Counted from the stretch's first letter, positions 7,176 to 16,454 are shown. The stretch: 64,000 nt of DNA from JAMLHN01 sp035708745 (GCA_035708745.1 DASTFJ010000277.1:39656-103655), one strand, 5' to 3'. Notes: generated from the letters alone by a model not told the origin. A program made the numbers and translations.

Positions 7176-9209
7176 ATGGCCAACTTCCGTATCGAAACCG
7201 ACCTCCGGCCCACCGGCGATCAACCGCGCGCGATCGAGCAGCTCGTGGACGGTCTCAACACTGGTCTCAAACGCCAGGTCCTTCTCGGTGTCACCGGATC
7301 CGGTAAGACCTTCACGATGGCGAACCTGGTCGAGCAATACAACCGCCCCACACTCGTGCTCGCTCACAACAAGACCCTCGCCGCACAGCTCTATTCGGAG
7401 TTCAAGGAATTCTTTCCGAACAACGCGATCGAATACTTTGTTTCCTACTACGACTACTATCAGCCGGAGGCCTACGTCGCTCGCACGGACACATACATCG
7501 AAAAAGACTCCGACATCAACGAGGAGATCGACAAACTCCGCCACGCGGCCACGCGCTCGCTGTTGACTCGGCCAGACACCCTCATCGTCGCTTCGGTCTC
7601 CTGCATCTACGGTCTCGGTTCACCGGAGGAATACCAGAACACGGTCATCTCCCTCCGCCGGGGAGCTCACGAGCGGCGCGATCAGATTATCCGGCGGTTC
7701 CTCGATGTCCAGTACGACCGCAACGACATGACAGTCGTCCGTGGTTCCTTCCGTGTCCGCGGCGATACCATCGAGATCTTCCCGGCCTACGAAGAGATCG
7801 CCGTTCGCATCGAATTCTTCGGCGATGAGATCGAACGCATCGTCGAGGTCGACCCCCTCACCGGTGAGCTGCTGGTCGACCGCATCGAGATCGATATCTA
7901 TCCGGCACGGCATTACGTCACCTCCGCGGACAAGCTCCGCGCCGGAATCGAAGACATCCGTGTCGAGCTCGCCGAGCGCTTGCAGGAGCTGCGAAACCAG
8001 GGCAAGCTCGTCGAGGCGCAACGCCTGGAGCAACGAACCAATTACGACCTCGAGATGATGGAAGAAACCGGATTTTGCTCCGGCATCGAAAACTACTCGA
8101 TGCACCTGTCACGGCTGAAACCCGGCGAGCAACCGCACACACTGCTCGATTACTTCCCCAAAGACTTTCTGATGATCATCGACGAGTCCCATATGTCGAT
8201 CCCGCAGGTCCGCGGCATGTACGCCGGCGATCGTGCCCGCAAGGACATACTGGTAGAGCATGGCTTCCGCCTCCCGTCGGCGCGCGACAACCGGCCGCTC
8301 ACGTTCGACGAATTCGACCGTATGCTCAATCAGACGATCTATGTCTCGGCCACACCCGGACCGTTCGAGCGGGAAATCGCCCAGCGCACGGTCGAGCAAG
8401 TCATCCGCCCGACTGGTCTGATCGATCCGTCCATCTCCGTTCGACCCACCAAGGGGCAGATCGATGACTTGCTGCGCGAGATCAATCTGCGCGTCAGCCG
8501 GGGCGAGCGCGCGCTAATCACCACGCTTACAAAACGCATGGCCGAAGACCTCGCCGACTACCTCAAAGAAATGGGGGTCCGCACCCATTACCTCCACAGT
8601 GAAATCGATACCTTTGAGCGTATCGAAATCCTGCGCGATCTCCGGCTCGGTGTCTACGATGTCGTTGTCGGCATCAATCTTTTGCGCGAAGGTCTCGATC
8701 TTCCCGAGGTGTCGCTCGTCGCGATCCTCGACGCGGACAAGGAAGGGTTTCTCCGCTCCGAGGGATCGCTCGTCCAAACCATCGGCCGTGCGGCCCGGCA
8801 TGTCGATGGTACGGTCATCATGTATGCCGACAACATGACCAGATCGATGACCGCGGCAATCGAGGAGACCTATCGGCGACGCGAAATCCAGATGACGCAC
8901 AACACCGACCACGGCATCGAGCCCCGCGGCATCGTCAAGGAAATTAAAGACATCACGGAGCGCGTCCGCCAGGTCGCCGAGCAATCGGCGGAATACCGCA
9001 CCGATCGCGCCGATCAACCGGGCGTCATTTTGCAAATGCCCAAAGACGAGCTGGTCCGTATGATCAAGGACCTCGAAAGTCAGATGAAACTGGCAGCGAA
9101 GAATCTCGAGTTCGAGAAAGCGGCGCTGCTGCGTGATCAGATCGTCGAGCTGCGGCGCATGTCCGAGCTCGATCCAGCGGCAGCGAGCGCACCCGCCGTT
9201 CGTGCCTGA
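7176..9209 (+). CDS. uvrB: Excinuclease ABC subunit B
   Basis: 677 residues, normal length. UvrB is the damage-verifying helicase of nucleotide excision repair, loaded by UvrA and recruiting UvrC. Seen in order: FRIETDLRPTGDQPRAI, Walker A GVTGSGKTFTMAN, the beta-hairpin VSYYDYYQPEAYV, DESHMSIPQVRGMYAGD, helicase motif VGINLLREGLDLPEVSLVAILDADKEG, IGRAARH, and a C-terminal UVR motif (LEFEKAALLRDQI). I chose ATG 7176, where the family normally begins, with GAGG about 11 bases upstream, over a TTG at 7134. SOS regulation is suggested by the LexA-type promoter at 6707. Confidence 0.96.
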   Translation: MANFRIETDLRPTGDQPRAIEQLVDGLNTGLKRQVLLGVTGSGKTFTMANLVEQYNRPTLVLAHNKTLAAQLYSEFKEFFPNNAIEYFVSYYDYYQPEAYVARTDTYIEKDSDINEEIDKLRHAATRSLLTRPDTLIVASVSCIYGLGSPEEYQNTVISLRRGAHERRDQIIRRFLDVQYDRNDMTVVRGSFRVRGDTIEIFPAYEEIAVRIEFFGDEIERIVEVDPLTGELLVDRIEIDIYPARHYVTSADKLRAGIEDIRVELAERLQELRNQGKLVEAQRLEQRTNYDLEMMEETGFCSGIENYSMHLSRLKPGEQPHTLLDYFPKDFLMIIDESHMSIPQVRGMYAGDRARKDILVEHGFRLPSARDNRPLTFDEFDRMLNQTIYVSATPGPFEREIAQRTVEQVIRPTGLIDPSISVRPTKGQIDDLLREINLRVSRGERALITTLTKRMAEDLADYLKEMGVRTHYLHSEIDTFERIEILRDLRLGVYDVVVGINLLREGLDLPEVSLVAILDADKEGFLRSEGSLVQTIGRAARHVDGTVIMYADNMTRSMTAAIEETYRRREIQMTHNTDHGIEPRGIVKEIKDITERVRQVAEQSAEYRTDRADQPGVILQMPKDELVRMIKDLESQMKLAAKNLEFEKAALLRDQIVELRRMSELDPAAASAPAVRA

Positions 9210-9224
9210 GAAAGGAACTGTTCA

Positions 9225-10217
9225 TTGACAGGCCATCCGAACGCGACTGGCGGAATCCGCTTCCGCCTGCTGTTCGCGCTCCTCGCTTTGGCGATTGCAG
9301 TCGCCGGCACCGGAACCCTGGCCCAGGACGCCACCCCCGAACCGGATGATGAATCGACCGCGGCCTCGAGCGAGCTCACCAGCGAGCTGCCGCCGCCCGA
9401 TTTGCCATCCTCGAACCAACAGGGCTTCCAGTTCGAAATTGACTCCGCCTCGAAAATCGATCTCGACGCCGTTCCACGCGAAGCGCCGGTCTACCAGTTG
9501 AACTGGAAGGAGCCAACGGAACGCCGCACCGAGCGCATCGCCGAGAAGCTCGGTATCGAGGGCGATGTCAACGACCGCGGCAATGGAAGCTTCGATGTCC
9601 AGGGCGATCAGGAGCTCTACGTCTCGTCCGGGCTGGTACAGTTCTTCTCACCCGAGCAGCCAAAAGACGGTGAATTGCCCGATGACGATGCCGCAATCGG
9701 CTTCGCGCGGGAATGGCTGCGCACCGCCGGATTGCTGCCGAACAATGTCGACAATGGCAGCGTCGTCAGTCGCTCCGACGAAACGAGCCGCGTCATCGTC
9801 CAGTTCATTCCGCTCGAGCCGGAACACTTGATTGCCGCATATCCGAGTGCCGTGGTCACCATCGGCCCTGGCGGCGAGATCATCGAAGCCTCCGTGCGAT
9901 GGCCGGAGATCGATCGATACGACATCTACCAGCTCCGTGATCCAAAGGACGCCTGGGCGGAAGTCAGCAGCGGCGAAGCGTTTCTCGATGTCCAGCTTCC
10001 CGATGGTGTCGCCGATGAGCAAGGGGTGGTCAGCGGCAAGGCGACCTACACATCGATCGAGATCGGTTACACCACCGCCGGGCTGCCTGGCGGCGACCAA
10101 TATCTGCAACCTGTCTATATCTTCGTCGGCCGATTCGTTCCGGACGGCAGCGATTCGTCGTACCGGATTCGCGCGTACGTCAGCGCCGTTGCGAACAGCG
10201 GCGCGCCCGTTGGATAG
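9225..10217 (+). CDS. Secreted protein of unknown function
   Basis: 330 residues from a TTG with AAGGA eight bases upstream. Residues about 11-32 form a signal peptide (FRLLFALLALAIAVAGTGTLAQ), followed by DATPEPDD and an acidic, Ser/Pro-rich linker. DATPEP-like starts after the cleavage site recur in secreted Thermomicrobia proteins as I recall them. The rest (GFQFEIDSASKIDLDAVP...FVPDGSDSSYRIRAYVSAV) looks like an extracytoplasmic beta-rich domain with faint resemblance to PepSY/YycH-type proteins; this is not a firm assignment. It begins a long plus-strand gene run, 12 bases ahead of aroQ. Confidence 0.7.
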   Translation: MTGHPNATGGIRFRLLFALLALAIAVAGTGTLAQDATPEPDDESTAASSELTSELPPPDLPSSNQQGFQFEIDSASKIDLDAVPREAPVYQLNWKEPTERRTERIAEKLGIEGDVNDRGNGSFDVQGDQELYVSSGLVQFFSPEQPKDGELPDDDAAIGFAREWLRTAGLLPNNVDNGSVVSRSDETSRVIVQFIPLEPEHLIAAYPSAVVTIGPGGEIIEASVRWPEIDRYDIYQLRDPKDAWAEVSSGEAFLDVQLPDGVADEQGVVSGKATYTSIEIGYTTAGLPGGDQYLQPVYIFVGRFVPDGSDSSYRIRAYVSAVANSGAPVG

Positions 10218-10229
10218 GACCCATCGAAG

Positions 10230-10673
10230 GTGAGCGACCGCCACTTCCTGGTGCTCAATGGCCCGAACCTGAACCTCCTCGGCACGCGCGAGCCAGGTAT
10301 CTACGGTGCAACGACCTTACGTGACATCGTTGCGGCGCTCGAGCGGCAAGCCGCCGCCGCCGATCCACCTGCCACGATCGTCGCGCTGCAGTCCAATCAC
10401 GAAGGTGAGTTGGTGGACGCCATTCAGACGCACGGTCCGCGCTCGCAGGCGATCATCATCAATCCGGGTGCGCTGAGCCATTACAGCATCGCGATTCGAG
10501 ATGCGCTCACCGGAGTCGGCACGCCGGCTATCGAAGTGCATATCAGCAATATCCACGCCCGCGAGGAGTTTCGGCGCCATTCGGTCATCTCCGCCATCGC
10601 GCGCGGCCAGGTCGTGGGACTCGGCGTCGAGGGCTACCGGCTGGCGCTCGATTTCTGTCTCGCGAACTACTAG
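10230..10673 (+). CDS. aroQ: 3-dehydroquinate dehydratase, type II
   Basis: 147 residues, standard size. It converts 3-dehydroquinate to 3-dehydroshikimate in the shikimate pathway. FLVLNGPNLNLLGTREPGIYG contains the catalytic Tyr, LQSNHEGELVDAI the lid and Asn-His-Glu, IINPGALSHYSIAIRDAL the phosphate-mimic site, and EVHISNIHAREEFRRHSVIS the catalytic His. Start is a GTG at 10230. The order aroQ-pepP-efp-accB is conserved in many Gram-positive genomes. Confidence 0.95.
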   Translation: MSDRHFLVLNGPNLNLLGTREPGIYGATTLRDIVAALERQAAAADPPATIVALQSNHEGELVDAIQTHGPRSQAIIINPGALSHYSIAIRDALTGVGTPAIEVHISNIHAREEFRRHSVISAIARGQVVGLGVEGYRLALDFCLANY

Positions 10674-10689
10674 CGCCAGGAGCAGAACG

Positions 10690-11772
10690 ATGTCCCAGCG
10701 AATTGACGAGCTACGAGCGATCTTGCGCGACGAGGGCTGGGACGCGCTCCTCATCTCCGATCCAGACAATCGCTATTTCGCCAGCGGCTATCGCGCGGCT
10801 GACCATTCCGGTCGCTCGAATGGCGTGCTGCTGATTACCCCAGCACGCGCCTTCCTCTTCACGAACCCCAACAACATCGATTGGGCTAAAGCCGCGGCGC
10901 CCGATTTCGAATCCGTCAAAACATCCGCCCCGTGGGAAAAGCAGGTCGGGGAAGCGATCCACGAGGCGGGTGTCCAGCGGCTCGGCGTCGAATCGGCCAC
11001 CCTGCCGCACGCATCCTTCGTGCGCCTCACCGAGCACCTGGACGGCGTCGAGACGATCGAAGTCGGCGATCGGATCGACCGCCTTCGGTGGGTAAAAACG
11101 CCTGAAGAAGTCGCATGGCAGCGCCGGGCGATCGCAATCACGGACAACGCATACGAACGGGTAGTCACATTACTGAAACCCGGTGTCACCGAGCGCGAGA
11201 TGGCCAACCAGATCGCGATCTCGTTTCTCGAGCAGGGCGCCGATGGATGGGGATTTCCGCCCACGGTCGCGTTCGGTCCCAATTCCGCGAAGCCCCATCA
11301 CGATCCGGGAGACCGCAAGCTCGACGAAGGTGAGTCCATCATCATCGATATCGGCGCCACCGTGAACGGGTACACCGCCGACCTCACCCGCACCAACTGG
11401 CTGGGTGACCCACCTGCCCAGCTCGCCGAGATTTACACTATCGTCCAGTCCGCGCAGAATGCGGCCCTGACGGCGGTGCGCGCCGGGACGCTGGCCAGAG
11501 AAGTCGACGCCGCCGCGCGCGACGTGATTGCCGCGGCCGGGTATGGCGAGCAGTTTGTGCACGGCCTCGGTCACGGTATCGGTGTTCGCATCCATGACGG
11601 ACCGTTTTTGCATGGGCGGAATGAAGATCCTTTGCCCGCCAACTCGATTCTCACCATCGAGCCGGGCATTTATATTCGAGACCTTGGCGGAGTGCGCATC
11701 GAAGATGTCGTGCTCGTCACAGATGAAGGCTATGAGCTGTTGAGTCACGCGCCAAAGCGCCCACAGCTTTGA
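10690..11772 (+). CDS. Xaa-Pro aminopeptidase / M24 metallopeptidase
   Basis: 360 residues from ATG 10690, which has CAGGAG about eight bases upstream. An N-terminal creatinase-like domain (ELRAILRDEGWDALLISDPDNRYFASGY) is followed by the pita-bread M24 domain. Metal ligands are visible: DIGATVNGYTADLTRT (two Asp), HGLGHGIGVRIHDGP (His), TIEPGIYI (Glu) and GVRIEDVVLV (Glu). The family removes N-terminal residues before proline. It sits directly before efp, which rescues proline-stalled ribosomes; this adjacency is common but its meaning is unclear. Confidence 0.9.
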   Translation: MSQRIDELRAILRDEGWDALLISDPDNRYFASGYRAADHSGRSNGVLLITPARAFLFTNPNNIDWAKAAAPDFESVKTSAPWEKQVGEAIHEAGVQRLGVESATLPHASFVRLTEHLDGVETIEVGDRIDRLRWVKTPEEVAWQRRAIAITDNAYERVVTLLKPGVTEREMANQIAISFLEQGADGWGFPPTVAFGPNSAKPHHDPGDRKLDEGESIIIDIGATVNGYTADLTRTNWLGDPPAQLAEIYTIVQSAQNAALTAVRAGTLAREVDAAARDVIAAAGYGEQFVHGLGHGIGVRIHDGPFLHGRNEDPLPANSILTIEPGIYIRDLGGVRIEDVVLVTDEGYELLSHAPKRPQL

Positions 11773-11848
11773 TTTGTGTGGACACCGGCAAGGCGCCGGT
11801 GAAGTCGATGCGCGCAGACGCCAGCAGAGTCGATGAGGAGAATAGACG

Positions 11849-12409
11849 TTGATCGAAACGGGTGATGTTCGGAAGGGCACCACGATGGAATTCGACGGCC
11901 GGTTGGTAAAGGTCGTCGATTTCTCGCACAACAAACAGGGGCGCGGCTCAGCGCAGCTCCGTATGACCCTTCGCGACCTGCGCACGGGCGCGATCACGAA
12001 CCATTCGGTCCAGGCCGGCGCGCGGTTTCCCGCGGTCCGGCTCGAGCGCAACCATGTGCAGTTTCTCTATCGCGATGGCGACGGGTTCCATTTCATGGAC
12101 CTCGATACCTTCGATCAGTTCATGCTGAACGAGGATGCCGTCGGCGATGCCGCCAAGTTCCTCAAGGACAACGACGAGCTCGATGTGATGACCTGGCAGG
12201 ACGAGCCGATCGACCTCGAGCTTCCCACGTCGGTCACCCTCGAGGTCACGGAAACCGACCCGGGACTGAAAGGCGACACGGCCTCTGGCGGCACGAAACC
12301 CGCCACCCTCGAAACCGGGCTGGTGGTCAATGTTCCGCTCTTCATCAATATCGGCGAGATTTTGCGGGTCGACACTCGCTCCGGCGAGTACATCGAGCGA
12401 GCCAGCTAG
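11849..12409 (+). CDS. efp: Translation elongation factor P
   Basis: 186 residues in three beta-barrel domains; EF-P binds stalled ribosomes between P and E sites and promotes Pro-Pro bond formation. KGTTMEFDGRLVKVVDF opens the KOW-like domain I, and VVNVPLFINIGEILRVDTRSGEYIERA is the classic C-terminal signature. Start is TTG 11849 with GGAG nine bases upstream. The tip of the domain I loop reads NKQGRGSAQLR, placing arginine at residue 32 where most bacteria have lysine. Confidence 0.95.
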   Translation: MIETGDVRKGTTMEFDGRLVKVVDFSHNKQGRGSAQLRMTLRDLRTGAITNHSVQAGARFPAVRLERNHVQFLYRDGDGFHFMDLDTFDQFMLNEDAVGDAAKFLKDNDELDVMTWQDEPIDLELPTSVTLEVTETDPGLKGDTASGGTKPATLETGLVVNVPLFINIGEILRVDTRSGEYIERAS

Positions 12410-12433
12410 TCATTCCCCGGAGGGCAGCGCGTC

Positions 12434-12895
12434 ATGCCAGAAAACCCAGCTTCCTGGGAAGACATCGCCGATTTCATTCAGGACGCGGCGCGCCAGATGC
12501 GCGAGTTCGGACTGACGACCCTGGACGTCGAGCACGACGGCTCCCGCGTGCGCATCAAGATCGAAGCGCCGCGAATCGTCCATACCGAACCGGCCACGAG
12601 CGCCCCCGTGATGCATGCGACACTCTCACCGAGCGCCGATTCGATGGTGGCCGATCTTATCGTGACCTCACCCATGATTGGGACGTTCTATGCATCGCCC
12701 AGTCCGAGTGACCCACCGTTCGTCGAGGAGGGCGATTCGATCGAAGTCGGCCAGGTGATCGGCATCATCGAAGCCATGAAGATCATGAACGAGATCACCT
12801 CCGAGCACGAAGGCACGATTTCGAAGATCCTCGTCAAGAACGCGCAGGCGGTCGAATACGGCCAGCCGCTGTTCCACATCGCTCCGGCCGACTGA
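12434..12895 (+). CDS. accB: Biotin carboxyl carrier protein of acetyl-CoA carboxylase
   Basis: 153 residues, typical BCCP. The N-terminal ~45 residues are helical (IADFIQDAARQMREFGLTTLDVEHDGSRVRI), followed by an acidic/Ala-Pro linker and the biotinyl domain from about 75. The biotin-accepting lysine is K116 in IIEAMKIMNE. GGAGGG lies seven bases before the ATG. accC is not next to it here, although accB-accC is the usual order; the biotin carboxylase must be elsewhere. Downstream it runs into xseA. Confidence 0.94.
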   Translation: MPENPASWEDIADFIQDAARQMREFGLTTLDVEHDGSRVRIKIEAPRIVHTEPATSAPVMHATLSPSADSMVADLIVTSPMIGTFYASPSPSDPPFVEEGDSIEVGQVIGIIEAMKIMNEITSEHEGTISKILVKNAQAVEYGQPLFHIAPAD

Positions 12896-12901
12896 GCCGC
12901 A

Positions 12902-14182
12902 ATGCTCGATACGCCGCGCTCGGTGCGAGAGATCACCGATCACATTCGCGACCTCTTCGAGGCAGATCCGCTCCTCGGCGATCTTTGGATTACCGGTGAG
13001 GTGTTGGAATCGACCGTTTCACGATCCGGTCACGTCTTTTTCACCCTGGCCGGCGATGACGCCCAAATCCGCTGCGTTCTCTTCCGCATGAATGCGCTCC
13101 GCCAACGCTCCCTCCCCTCCTCGGGTTCGGCCTGCGTGGCCCATGGCCGGGTCGAAATCTATGCGGGCGACGGCACGTACCAATTTTATGTCGATCTGGT
13201 CGAGGAAGCTGGTATTGGCCTCGCGGCGCTCGAGCTCGAGCTGCTGCGGCAACAACTGGAAGCCGAGGGGCTCTTTTCCGAATCGCGGAAGCGGCCGCTT
13301 CCGGCAAACCCGTCGACCATCGGCGTCGTCACGTCGGCCACCGGCGCGGTTTGGCATGACATTCAAAATGTCATTCGTCGCCGCTCTCCCTTTGTCCAGC
13401 TCCTGATGGCTCCCGCCGCCGTGCAGGGGAATGCTGCCCCTGAATCGCTCTACGAAGCACTCCAGGCGCTGATTCTCGATGGTCGACCGGAGGTCATCAT
13501 CATCGCTCGTGGCGGTGGCTCGGCATCCGATTTGGCGTCGTTCAATGATGAGAGTCTCGTCCGCGCGGTCTTCGCCGCGCCGGTCCCGGTCGTCAGCGCG
13601 ATCGGCCATGAAACCGACTGGACCCTGCTCGATCTCGTCGCCGATCTGCGCGCTCCCACTCCAAGCGCTGCTGCCGAGCTGGTGACACCGTCCATCGAGC
13701 CCCAGCTCGATTCGCTCGTCGCTGGGTTGCTCCTGCAATCGTCGCGCTTCGAGCGCGAGCTCGCTTCCCAAACGATGGACCTCGAACGCTTGTCCGACCG
13801 GCTGGACCGCGTCGGTCCTGCTGCCCGAATCCGCGAGCGCCGAACCACTACACTCAGCCGGCAGTTGCGGCTGATGGAGCTGGCAACCCAGCGTTCGATC
13901 GAAGCGAGCGAACGAATTGCCACAATGCAGGACAGTATGATCGCTATGGAACGGCGCTCCTCACACCACCGGCAGGAGCGATTCTCGCACGCCGCCGATC
14001 TTTTGCAGGCATTGTCCCCAACGAAGACCATGGAGCGCGGGTATGCTTTCGTCGAGCATCGGGAATCCGGACGGCCGCTGAAAGCCGTTGCCGAAATCTC
14101 CGCCGGTGACCAGCTTCGCACGCGGTTCCTCGACGGCTCGATCGAATCCACGGTGACCAGCGTTTCCACGAGCACGTTTTGA
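12902..14182 (+). CDS. xseA: Exodeoxyribonuclease VII large subunit
   Basis: 426 residues. XseA with XseB degrades single-stranded DNA in both directions. The N-terminal OB fold is visible (LLGDLWITGEVLESTVSRSGHVFFTLAGDDAQIRCVLFR), then the nuclease domain (GVVTSATGAVWHDIQNVIRRRSPF, IIARGGGSASDLASFNDESLVRAVFAAPVPVVSAIGHETDWTLLDLVADLRAPTPSAAAEL), then a long coiled-coil region 260-380 that binds XseB. Fifteen bases separate it from xseB. Confidence 0.95.
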   Translation: MLDTPRSVREITDHIRDLFEADPLLGDLWITGEVLESTVSRSGHVFFTLAGDDAQIRCVLFRMNALRQRSLPSSGSACVAHGRVEIYAGDGTYQFYVDLVEEAGIGLAALELELLRQQLEAEGLFSESRKRPLPANPSTIGVVTSATGAVWHDIQNVIRRRSPFVQLLMAPAAVQGNAAPESLYEALQALILDGRPEVIIIARGGGSASDLASFNDESLVRAVFAAPVPVVSAIGHETDWTLLDLVADLRAPTPSAAAELVTPSIEPQLDSLVAGLLLQSSRFERELASQTMDLERLSDRLDRVGPAARIRERRTTTLSRQLRLMELATQRSIEASERIATMQDSMIAMERRSSHHRQERFSHAADLLQALSPTKTMERGYAFVEHRESGRPLKAVAEISAGDQLRTRFLDGSIESTVTSVSTSTF

Positions 14183-14197
14183 GGTGCATCGACCGGT

Positions 14198-14461
14198 ATG
14201 TCCACCGATCTGGCCATCTCCATAGCAACTTGGCAATCCGCCAGCGTCGACGGCTCCTTCGAGGAGTCGATCGCGGCGCTGGAGGCGATCGTCACGCTGC
14301 TCGATAGCGGCGAGCTGACCCTCGATCAATCGCTCGATTGCTTCGAGCTGGGCGCTCGTCTCAGCAATCGTTGCCAGCATCTGCTGGAACAAGCAGAGCT
14401 CCGCGTCGAATTGGTCCAGCGCACGCTCGAAACTGACGCCACTTCGGAACCACCGTTCTAG
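14198..14461 (+). CDS. xseB: Exodeoxyribonuclease VII small subunit
   Basis: 87 residues. The central FEESIAALEAIVTLLDSGELTLDQSLDCFELGARLSNRCQHLLEQAELRVE is the canonical XseB two-helix coiled-coil. About 18 extra residues precede it. XseB subunits wrap the coiled-coil of XseA and are needed for activity. Located immediately after xseA, as usual. Confidence 0.92.
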   Translation: MSTDLAISIATWQSASVDGSFEESIAALEAIVTLLDSGELTLDQSLDCFELGARLSNRCQHLLEQAELRVELVQRTLETDATSEPPF

Positions 14462-14471
14462 GACCGCCCAG

Positions 14472-15497
14472 ATGACCGATTCCGCGTTGCCAGTCGGAAA
14501 GCTACCGTTCGAGCTCCTTGGCTCGCTGCTTTCGTCGCTCACGCCGGTCGACGATTCGGTCGTCGTCGGCCCAGGACTCGGTCGCGATGCCGCGGTGCTC
14601 GATATCGGCGGAACGCTCCTTGTCGTCAAGAACGACCCGATCACGTTCGTCACCCGGGAAGCCGGCGTCTATCTCGTCAACGTCAACGCCAACGACCTCA
14701 GCTGCCTCGGCGCGGTTCCCCGTTGGATGCTCGTCACCGCGCTGCTGCCCGAACACGGTTCGACGCCGGCACTGGTTGCTGAGCTCTTCACGCAGCTTCG
14801 CGATACATGCGCATCGCTCGGCATCTCTCTGGTCGGGGGACACACGGAGATCACAGCCGGCGTTCCCAGAGCGCTCCTCATTGGAACGCTGATCGGAACG
14901 GCTTCCCCGGAAGAGTTGCTTCGTCCTGGAAACGCCAATCGTGGTGACCGGCTGCTCCTGGCGCGGCCGGCGGGAATCGAAGGCACCGCCCTGCTTGCTT
15001 TGGAACGCGAATCCGAGTTGACCGCCAGATTCGGTGCCGAATTCGTCACGGGCGCCCAGAGGCTGCTGCACGATCCCGGAATCTCGGTCGTGTCGATTGC
15101 CCGAACGTTGCTCGGAACCGAGGCCATCACCTCTCTGCACGATCCGACCGAAGGTGGAGTCGCCACTGGCGTCCGCGAGATCGCCGCCGCATCCGGTCTC
15201 GGTGCGGTGATGAACCGCGATCTCGTCCCGCTGATGAACGAAACACGCAACATTGCCGAGTACTACAGCATCGACCCGCTCGGTATGCTGTCGTCCGGAA
15301 CGCTGCTCGCAACCACCCCGCCCGAAAACGTGGAGCGGGTGCTCGCTCACGCAAGGTCGGCCGGCATCGATATTGCCGTCATCGGAAAGCTGACCTCGCC
15401 TGTGTCCGGATTCCAGCTCCTCGAGCAGAATCGGTCGCGCGAGCTGCCCGCATTTCAGACCGACGAAGTCACGCGAGCCCTCGCGGCTGCGCCATAG
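14472..15497 (+). CDS. AIR synthase-related protein (HypE-like)
   Basis: 341 residues with the PurM/HypE/ThiL/SelD fold. Visible elements: GPGLGRDAAVLDIGGTLLVVKNDPITF (ATP/Mg site), YLVNVNANDLSCLGAVPRWML, GISLVGGHTEITAGV, and TSLHDPTEGGVATGVREIAAASGLG. The last two are characteristic of HypE, which makes the thiocyanate ligand of NiFe hydrogenase. The C-terminal PRVC of true HypE is absent (it ends RALAAAP) and there are no other hyp genes nearby, so a hydrogenase role is doubtful. The actual substrate is unknown. Confidence 0.8.
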   Translation: MTDSALPVGKLPFELLGSLLSSLTPVDDSVVVGPGLGRDAAVLDIGGTLLVVKNDPITFVTREAGVYLVNVNANDLSCLGAVPRWMLVTALLPEHGSTPALVAELFTQLRDTCASLGISLVGGHTEITAGVPRALLIGTLIGTASPEELLRPGNANRGDRLLLARPAGIEGTALLALERESELTARFGAEFVTGAQRLLHDPGISVVSIARTLLGTEAITSLHDPTEGGVATGVREIAAASGLGAVMNRDLVPLMNETRNIAEYYSIDPLGMLSSGTLLATTPPENVERVLAHARSAGIDIAVIGKLTSPVSGFQLLEQNRSRELPAFQTDEVTRALAAAP

Positions 15498-15512
15498 GAA
15501 GGGAGAGAGCCC

Positions 15513-16454
15513 ATGACCCAGGGGATCGTCGTTGCCTCAGCCAACGGCTCGGTCGGGATCGAAGCTGCCATCGACATACTCCGAAGCGGCGGTTCGGCGA
15601 TCGATGCGGTCGTCGTTGCGCTCTCCCTGGTCGAGGCAAATCCCGACGACCATAGCGTCGGATACTCCGGATACCCCAACATGCTGGGTCAGGTCGAGCT
15701 CGACGCCAGTCTGATGGAGGGCAGCGGCCTTCGAGCCGGAAGCGTAGCTGCCCTGCAGGACTACCAGGATGCGGCTAAGCTCGCGCGCGCCGTTATGGAC
15801 GGCCTCCCGCACGTTCTCATCGTCGGTGAGGGAGCCCGCCGCCTGGCCGCCGAGTCCGGGCTCGAGCAAAAGAATCTCACCACACCCGAATCCCTGGAAA
15901 TCTGGCGCTCACGCGCCTACGACCTGGCAACGATCGGATCGGCTCAGGAAAACTACTACGCTCATATGCGCGAGTTGGTGAATGCGATGAGCTCGGATCC
16001 GCAGCTCGTCGACGTGCATGGCACCGTGAACTTCCTTTGCCGCGATCGCAACGGTGAGTTCGCGTCCGGCGTCAGCACGTCAGGCTGGGCGTGGAAATAT
16101 CCCGGACGCGTCGGCGACTCCCCGATCATTGGAGCCGGCAATTACTGCGACAACCGTTGGGGCGCTGCTGCCTGCACCGGCCGCGGCGAAATGGCCCAGC
16201 GCTGCTGCACCGCCCACAGCGTCGTCACGTTTATGCGCTTCGGCATGTCGCTCGACGATGCCTTGCGGCAGGCCATGGCCGATCTGAAACAGCTCGACGA
16301 TCCCTTCGCGAGCGAGATGAACATCGTCGGACTCGACAAAGACGGAAATCCCGGGGGCGCCTCCACCTCAGAGGGAAAGACCTTCGTCGTCATGGACGAA
16401 TCGATGTCGACCTGGGACGAGCGCCCGCGACAAACCGTCGACATCTTCGCTTGA
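15513..16454 (+). CDS. N4-(beta-N-acetylglucosaminyl)-L-asparaginase / type 2 asparaginase (Ntn hydrolase)
   Basis: 313 residues. This T2-family Ntn hydrolase matures by self-cleavage before a threonine, which then serves as the nucleophile. Seen: GSAIDAVVVALSLVEANPDDHSVGYSGYPN in the alpha subunit, the cleavage site VDVHG/T171-VNFLCRD, and GRVGDSPIIGAGNYCDNRWGAAACTGRGE for substrate binding. Members cleave asparagine-linked glycans, asparagine or isoaspartyl dipeptides. No signal peptide. Cyanophycin breakdown yields isoaspartyl-Arg dipeptides, and a cyanophycin locus lies about 24 kb away. Isoaspartyl dipeptidase activity is therefore a possibility worth testing, but only an inference. Confidence 0.85.
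   Translation: MTQGIVVASANGSVGIEAAIDILRSGGSAIDAVVVALSLVEANPDDHSVGYSGYPNMLGQVELDASLMEGSGLRAGSVAALQDYQDAAKLARAVMDGLPHVLIVGEGARRLAAESGLEQKNLTTPESLEIWRSRAYDLATIGSAQENYYAHMRELVNAMSSDPQLVDVHGTVNFLCRDRNGEFASGVSTSGWAWKYPGRVGDSPIIGAGNYCDNRWGAAACTGRGEMAQRCCTAHSVVTFMRFGMSLDDALRQAMADLKQLDDPFASEMNIVGLDKDGNPGGASTSEGKTFVVMDESMSTWDERPRQTVDIFA

Noticed and set aside
14472..15497. True hydrogenase maturation protein HypE
   Set aside because: The C-terminal cysteine motif is absent and no hyp or hydrogenase genes are nearby, so only the fold is claimed.
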